From CAYYAQ01 sp964469555 (GTDB taxonomy: Bacteria > Planctomycetota > UBA1135 > UBA2386): a DNA stretch of 26,963 nt. The notes under the pieces were generated by a model. The model was not told the DNA's origin, did no database searches, and saw nothing but the letters and a program-made list of their open reading frames with translations. Below, in pieces: positions 22,989-26,963 of this stretch. The stretch is from the NCBI GenBank assembly GCA_964469555.1, contig CAYYAQ010000066.1, positions 1 to 26,963 of the forward strand. Direction: 5' to 3'. The position numbers were made by a program, and so were the translations under genes. Position 1 is the stretch's first letter; each line of letters opens with the position of its first letter.

Positions 22989-23669
22989 ATGGGCATCACC
23001 GACGCGCACAGCAGACCACCACAGATGAAGAACCCCGAGATGGACCAGATCAGCCCCTACGACCGCAACATCGTCCACGGCAACCCCACTCTTGGCGATG
23101 ATGACGACCGCGAAGAGAGGTCCTCGTCGATCATCGACAAGCACCTGATCGAAGCACGCATCGTCATGTGCTCCGGCCCGGTCACCGACAAGATGGCCCG
23201 GAATGTCACGAGCCGCATACTCGTCATGGAAGCGACGGACCCCTCGCGACCGGTGACCGTGTACATCAACTCACCTGGCGGCAGCGCCGATTCCGGCTTC
23301 GCAATCTACGACATCCTGCGGTTCGCCGCGCCACCAGTGCGCACGGTGGTCAACGGACTCTGTGCGTCAGCCGGCATCCTGATCCAACTGGCCGGCGAAG
23401 ACGGCCAGCGCTTCAGCCTGCCTGAGAGCCGCTTCATGATTCACCAGCCGTCGACCGCTGGTCAGGGCACCGCATCCGACCTGGACATCACGGCGCGGGA
23501 AGTGATGAAGCTGCGCGTCCGGTACAACCGGATCATCGCCGACGCGACGGGCAAGTCGGAAGAGGACGTGGTCGCACACGCCCACCGCGACTTCTGGCTA
23601 AACGCCGTGGAAGCTGCGGAGTACGGCTTGATCGAGCGGGTGATCGCAAACCGATCGGAGTTGGACTAG
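22989..23669 (+). CDS. clpP: ATP-dependent Clp protease proteolytic subunit
   Basis: ClpP forms the 14-mer protease chamber fed by ClpX/ClpA-type unfoldases, and degrades, among others, tmRNA-tagged proteins. The 226-residue product shows the catalytic triad: Ser127 in NGLCASAG, His152 in FMIHQP and Asp201 in AHRDFWL, plus VYINSPGGS and the handle region GQGTASDLDITAREVMKLR. The N-terminal part is about 30 residues longer than typical and includes an acidic patch (DDDDREERSS). The start is ATG at 22989 (MGITDAHS); internal ATGs at residues 13 and 18 are possible. The motif CASAG replaces the common AASM. No clpX or lon lies beside it. The 265-bp gap after it shows no feature. Confidence 0.9.
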   Translation: MGITDAHSRPPQMKNPEMDQISPYDRNIVHGNPTLGDDDDREERSSSIIDKHLIEARIVMCSGPVTDKMARNVTSRILVMEATDPSRPVTVYINSPGGSADSGFAIYDILRFAAPPVRTVVNGLCASAGILIQLAGEDGQRFSLPESRFMIHQPSTAGQGTASDLDITAREVMKLRVRYNRIIADATGKSEEDVVAHAHRDFWLNAVEAAEYGLIERVIANRSELD

Positions 23670-23934
23670 CCATCCGCAGCCGCCTCCCTTCCGGTTCCAG
23701 CATCCCAATCCCCCACCTTCCGGCAGGCGCAGGTTCAGCACCGTCGGCACGGGTTCTCGCGACGCGTCCGGGAACGCCACGCAAGTCGCACGGAGAGGTC
23801 GCTTGCGGGCGCACTCTTCGCCAAGCCGCCGCCAAACGCACGCGGGCCCAATCCCCGCGTTCCACGATTCCCGGAGCGAACCCAGGTCCCCCCGCGTCGT
23901 TTGACCCCGTGGCCGGCTACCCTGGAACCTTCCC

Positions 23935-25542
23935 GTGAAGATCCTCATCCACATCACCCTCGCATCGCTCGCGACGATCTCCACCACCACCGCCCAGAGA
24001 CCCAACCTCGTCGGCGAAGTCCAAGGCGAGGCCAAGAAACGACTCTCGGGCGCTTCCGTCACCTTCCATCCCTCGCCCCGGCTGGCCCTGACCTGCCTTG
24101 AGGACCAGCCAATCGCCGAGGTACGCGCCCAACCACTCCACACCCAGACCAGCGAGTCCGGCAAGTTCGGACTGACCGTCGCGAGTCCGCCAAGAGGCGC
24201 TCTCATCGTGAGTCGGCCCAAGGGGCCAAAGGCCATCCTGGGCGCGATCGTGTTCCACCCGACCCCGCCGATCATCATCCCGTGTCGACCGATGGCGGAA
24301 CTTCGTCTCGACGCGAGGTTCGACGTGCACATCCAAGCCCTCGACGAGAACAGCGAACCCGTCTACATCGGCAACCACAAAGCCGTCGACCGACTCCGAC
24401 TTCCGGAGGGTCACTACCGGTTCCTGTTGCTCGGCGCGGGCGTGATCCGCGAGCACGAACTCCGCCTGCGCTCTGGTGATCGGACCGAGTTGCCAACACC
24501 ACCAAAGGCAAAGGCGTGCGTCGTGGAGTTGCGTCAGGTCGGCCGTCATCGCGTCCACCTCCGCCACTGGCCCCAGGTCACGCTCCCTGTGCGGGACGCC
24601 AAGTACATCGATCTTCCCCGACGTGGACACCCCGTACGCCTGCTCGTCGTCACGACCCGGGCAGGGTGCGACGTGGTGCGGGCGACGTGGATCGAGAGTT
24701 CCGGCCTCTTGCCGCCAAAGGCGAAACCCAACATCCACCGGGTTCGCGTGATCGACGAGGATGGTCGACCGGTGTCCGGCGCGCGCATCCTCTCCGTCCG
24801 GGGCGATCCGGCTCGTTCGATGACGATCGCATCGATCGGCGTGACCGACGCTCGCGGTCAAGCCGCATACGACAGCCCCACCGACCACGACGACGCGCAC
24901 CTGATCGTGCTCGCCGGCGGTTTCGTCAGCACCTCCCTCCGCCTCTCCAAGGAGGGCGTGAACGAGGTCACCTTGAAGCAGGGCCACGCCCTGCGACTGC
25001 AGGTGATCGATCCCCGGGGCGAGCCCGCCGGGCACGTCGGCGTCGAGATCGTGCGGGAAGACGCACCCTTGCTCGGCGCCCTCTACCGCACCGACAGACA
25101 CGGCGTACTCAGCCGCGAGGACCTACCCAAGGGTCTGGTCGGCTTCCGCCTCCGCAGCCCGCGCATGCTCGCGGAGACCCGCGAAGTCGTGATCATTCCC
25201 GGTCGGCCAAACCGCAAGAAGATCCGGGCCAAGCCCGGGTTCGTTCTCCGCGGTCGGGTGTTGGTGCCAGGCGGCGCGCCCGGTGCGAGAGCCGTCGTCA
25301 CGCTGCGCCCCAATAACGGGCATATTGACCACTCCCGGACCACCCTCGCCGGCGCCGATGGGTCGTTCCAGTTCTTCGGACTCGCGGAGGACGCCCGATT
25401 GCGGCTGTCCGCCAGGTTGACGAACTCGACCGGCACGTTCATCAGCACGCGGATGCCGGCGCGACCAAGCGACTCGGTCAGCTACGAGATCACGCTGAAG
25501 AGCGAGGACCCCACGTTCCCTGGTCGCCGCCGCGGGAAGTAA
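23935..25542 (+). CDS. secreted protein with CnaB / carboxypeptidase-regulatory-like repeats
   Basis: The 535-residue product starts with a signal peptide (KILIHITLASLATISTTTAQ). Several domains of about 80 residues follow, each starting with a 'VRVIDEDGRPVSGARI'-type strand and a 'TDARGQA' or 'GADGSFQF' turn, the pattern of carboxypeptidase-regulatory-like/CnaB beta-sandwiches. Clear copies begin near residues 25, 262, 345 and 440. The middle (about 130-250) is less repetitive. No enzyme motif is visible; a cell-surface or matrix binding role is likely but unproven. The start is GTG (23935) with no Shine-Dalgarno site, supported by the signal peptide that starts there. It is the only gene between clpP and the terminator at 25557. 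Confidence 0.7.
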   Translation: MKILIHITLASLATISTTTAQRPNLVGEVQGEAKKRLSGASVTFHPSPRLALTCLEDQPIAEVRAQPLHTQTSESGKFGLTVASPPRGALIVSRPKGPKAILGAIVFHPTPPIIIPCRPMAELRLDARFDVHIQALDENSEPVYIGNHKAVDRLRLPEGHYRFLLLGAGVIREHELRLRSGDRTELPTPPKAKACVVELRQVGRHRVHLRHWPQVTLPVRDAKYIDLPRRGHPVRLLVVTTRAGCDVVRATWIESSGLLPPKAKPNIHRVRVIDEDGRPVSGARILSVRGDPARSMTIASIGVTDARGQAAYDSPTDHDDAHLIVLAGGFVSTSLRLSKEGVNEVTLKQGHALRLQVIDPRGEPAGHVGVEIVREDAPLLGALYRTDRHGVLSREDLPKGLVGFRLRSPRMLAETREVVIIPGRPNRKKIRAKPGFVLRGRVLVPGGAPGARAVVTLRPNNGHIDHSRTTLAGADGSFQFFGLAEDARLRLSARLTNSTGTFISTRMPARPSDSVSYEITLKSEDPTFPGRRRGK

Positions 25543-25556
25543 CACGCGACGTACGC

Positions 25557-25587
25557 GAAGGGAGGCAGCACGCAGCTGCCTCCCTTC
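25557..25587. terminator. strong bidirectional terminator between convergent genes
   Basis: GAAGGGAGGCAGC and GCTGCCTCCCTTC form a perfect 13-bp stem with loop ACGCA. It lies 15 nt after the CnaB-like gene stop and 22 nt after the stop of the minus-strand DUF1501 gene, so it can serve both. The downstream T tract is short on both strands. Confidence 0.8.
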
Positions 25588-25609
25588 ACAGTCGAGGTCT
25601 CCCTTACGG

Positions 25610-26905
25610 CTAGGTCACCGCGCCGAGCGGCGCGAACGTGCCTCCCAGGATGACCTTCGGATCAGCGACACCGAGCCACTTCAGCGCGTCCCAATACATG
25701 CGGCGGAAGTCCATCGACAGGCTGTTGAACGGGATGTAGTAGCGGTTGTAGGGCGTCGTTGCCATGCTCAGGTCCGGCGGGGTGCCGTAGCGTCCGCCGT
25801 TGACCGGCTCACCTGCGAAGAACGCCATGCCGCCGTGGCCGTGGTCTGTGCCCAGCGAGCCGTTCTCGCCGAGGCGGCGAGCGAACTCGGAGAACACCAT
25901 GACGGTGACCTTCTTCTCGACGCCGAAGGCCTTCATGTCGTCGAGGAACGCCTTGATGCTGCCGGTGACCTCGCTGATCCGATTCGCGAAGTTGCCGGTG
26001 TTCGTCGCGTTTTGGACAACTTCGTTGCCGTGGGTGTCGAAGCCACCGTGGCTCGTGTAGTAGATCCTCGCCTTCAACGCGGAGGTCGGGTTGCTGCCCC
26101 CGGTGATGTACTTCGCGATGCTCTGCAGGTATCCCGTCAGGTTGTTGCTTGGATAGGTCACCTTCGGCGAGTATCCGCTACCGGCGGTCTGCAGCACCGC
26201 GCTGTCGTCGATGGCGTCCACGGTACTTCCCGCGACGTGGAACAGGTTCGGCGACCCACCGAGACGAATAGCCTTCGCGTTGTCCGCGAGCGCCTGCTGC
26301 TGCACCTTGTCGTCCAGCTTCGAGTAGAAGTCGTCGTCGAACAGGAACTGGAACAAGGCCGGATCCCGAAACACCGGGACCCGCTCCGGGATGAACGCCG
26401 GGTTGATGCGGCTCTCGATGTTGATCGCTGGCATCGAGAACGAGCCGGTGTAACCCTTCTTCAGGTACCTCGCCAACCAGCCTTCTTCGACGACCGAAGC
26501 GGCGGGGTCTGCGGCGTACCACTTCTTCTCGGACGAGAAGTGGGAGAGGTTCGGATTGGCGTAGCCAATGTTCTCGAGGACGGCGAGGTCACCGCGATCG
26601 TATAGCGCCTTGAACGGCGCCGCCGCAGGGTGCCAGAAGTGCTTCGCCCCGGTCGCGACCGGGAGCACTACGCTCTTGTCGAGCTTGATCGTTGGACGTG
26701 CCGCCTGATGGATCGGGTGGTCGAGTTCAGGGAACAACTGCAGGGTGTCCCAGCCACCGCGAATCTGCACGACGACGAGAACGGAGTCAGTCGGTCCGGC
26801 GGTGTTCGCGGCCGCTTCGAGCCACGTGGGCTGCGGTTTCAGGAAAGGAACGGCTGCTCCGGCTGAGAGGCCAGTCGCAAGGAAGGATCTTCTAGTGGTA
26901 CTCAT
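25610..26905 (-). CDS. DUF1501 protein with twin-arginine signal
   Basis: The 431-residue product has a Tat-type signal (TTRRSFLATGLSAGAAVPFL) and the DUF1501 body: DSVLVVVQIRGGWDTLQLFPELDHPI, LENIGYANPNLSHF, YYTSHGGFDTHGNE, VFSEFARRLGENGSLGTDHGHGGMAFFAG and a C-terminal RRMYWDAL. The TDHGHGG segment and the alkaline-phosphatase-like fold suggest a metal site; such proteins are common in planctomycetes and appear beside DUF1800 genes, and their biochemical role is unknown. Two ATGs are possible: 26911 and 26905. GGAGG at 26917-26913 is only 1 nt before the first but 7 nt before the second, so MSTTRRSFL at 26905 is the likely start. Folded export by Tat would fit a cofactor-containing protein. 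Confidence 0.9.
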   Translation of the reverse strand: MSTTRRSFLATGLSAGAAVPFLKPQPTWLEAAANTAGPTDSVLVVVQIRGGWDTLQLFPELDHPIHQAARPTIKLDKSVVLPVATGAKHFWHPAAAPFKALYDRGDLAVLENIGYANPNLSHFSSEKKWYAADPAASVVEEGWLARYLKKGYTGSFSMPAINIESRINPAFIPERVPVFRDPALFQFLFDDDFYSKLDDKVQQQALADNAKAIRLGGSPNLFHVAGSTVDAIDDSAVLQTAGSGYSPKVTYPSNNLTGYLQSIAKYITGGSNPTSALKARIYYTSHGGFDTHGNEVVQNATNTGNFANRISEVTGSIKAFLDDMKAFGVEKKVTVMVFSEFARRLGENGSLGTDHGHGGMAFFAGEPVNGGRYGTPPDLSMATTPYNRYYIPFNSLSMDFRRMYWDALKWLGVADPKVILGGTFAPLGAVT

Positions 26906-26912
26906 GTTCATG

Positions 26913-26920
26913 CCTCCTCA
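26913..26920 (-). promoter_or_regulatory. Shine-Dalgarno site that decides the DUF1501 start
   Basis: TGAGGAGG overlaps the TGA of the upstream DUF1800-like gene (26920 to 26918). Its GGAGG is 7 nt from the ATG at 26905, which favours that start and couples the two genes. Confidence 0.7.
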
Positions 26921-26963
26921 GTTGAGCTGGTACTCGGGAAGAATCATAATCAGCTGCGCAAGG
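26918..26963 (-). CDS. last codons of a DUF1800-like gene (start outside window)
   Basis: The minus strand from the right edge reads ...LAQLIMILPEYQLN then TGA. The ending 'PEYQLN' is the usual C-terminus of DUF1800 proteins, which typically precede DUF1501 genes in planctomycetes and other phyla. Only 14 residues are visible, so the family call depends on this ending and the gene order. The stop is 12 nt before the DUF1501 start. Confidence 0.6.
   Translation of the reverse strand, partial: LAQLIMILPEYQLN

Noticed and set aside
22287..23144. 285-codon minus-strand frame across the rho-clpP intergenic region
   Set aside because: It runs antisense through the start of clpP, has no recognisable domain and an Arg/Ser/Pro-rich composition; no ribosome-binding site.

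Overview
The window is high-GC, densely coded bacterial DNA that most resembles a planctomycete (Planctomycetota). The evidence for this lineage is indirect: a DUF1501/DUF1800 secreted-protein pair, secreted kelch and CnaB-like proteins with few or no Shine-Dalgarno sites, a GldA/F/G-like ABC cluster followed by DUF4340, DUF58 and VWA genes, and several GTG/TTG/CTG starts. Two runs of ten Ns (5069-5078 and 18439-18448) show that this is a scaffold with unresolved joins. No transposase, phage gene, CRISPR array or rRNA was seen; this reads as chromosomal core plus lineage-specific genes. 

Left part (1-6468). The C-terminal tail of a secreted protein enters from the left. On the minus strand follows a trans-translation locus: smpB (4534-5022), a secreted unknown (3096-4478), a kinase/PLP phospho-lyase fusion (759-3089), then one-piece tmRNA ssrA (339-689) with its own promoter. 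A tRNA-Leu(CAG) gene with its terminator and a dus tRNA-dihydrouridine synthase run on the plus strand. 

Middle (6614-12135). A secreted kelch protein, a poly(A) polymerase/CCA-adding-type enzyme with a large acidic insert and a basic tail, and panB (2 nt behind it) are on the plus strand. They converge on a minus-strand pair, rplC plus a small basic protein. rplC stands outside any S10-type operon. 

Long minus-strand block (12309-22247). In transcription order: rho, ABC ATPase, ABC-2 permease, GldG-like auxiliary protein (broken by the second gap), DUF4340 protein, a charged three-TM protein, DUF58 protein and a BatA-like VWA protein. Gaps between the genes from the ATPase to DUF58 are -8 to +17 nt, so they look like one operon for an envelope-associated ABC/VWA complex. 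No MoxR ATPase is present within it. 

Right part (22248-26963). A 741-bp divergent intergenic region with a palindrome and tandem hairpins separates rho from clpP. A secreted CnaB/carboxypeptidase-regulatory-like protein follows, then a strong bidirectional terminator, and DUF1501 with the last codons of a DUF1800-like gene on the minus strand. 

I did not find a clearly new defence or mobile system. The most distinctive items are the acidic insert in the nucleotidyltransferase, Rho with altered secondary-site loops, the kinase/phospho-lyase fusion, the ABC/DUF58/VWA operon and the hairpin cluster upstream of rho.
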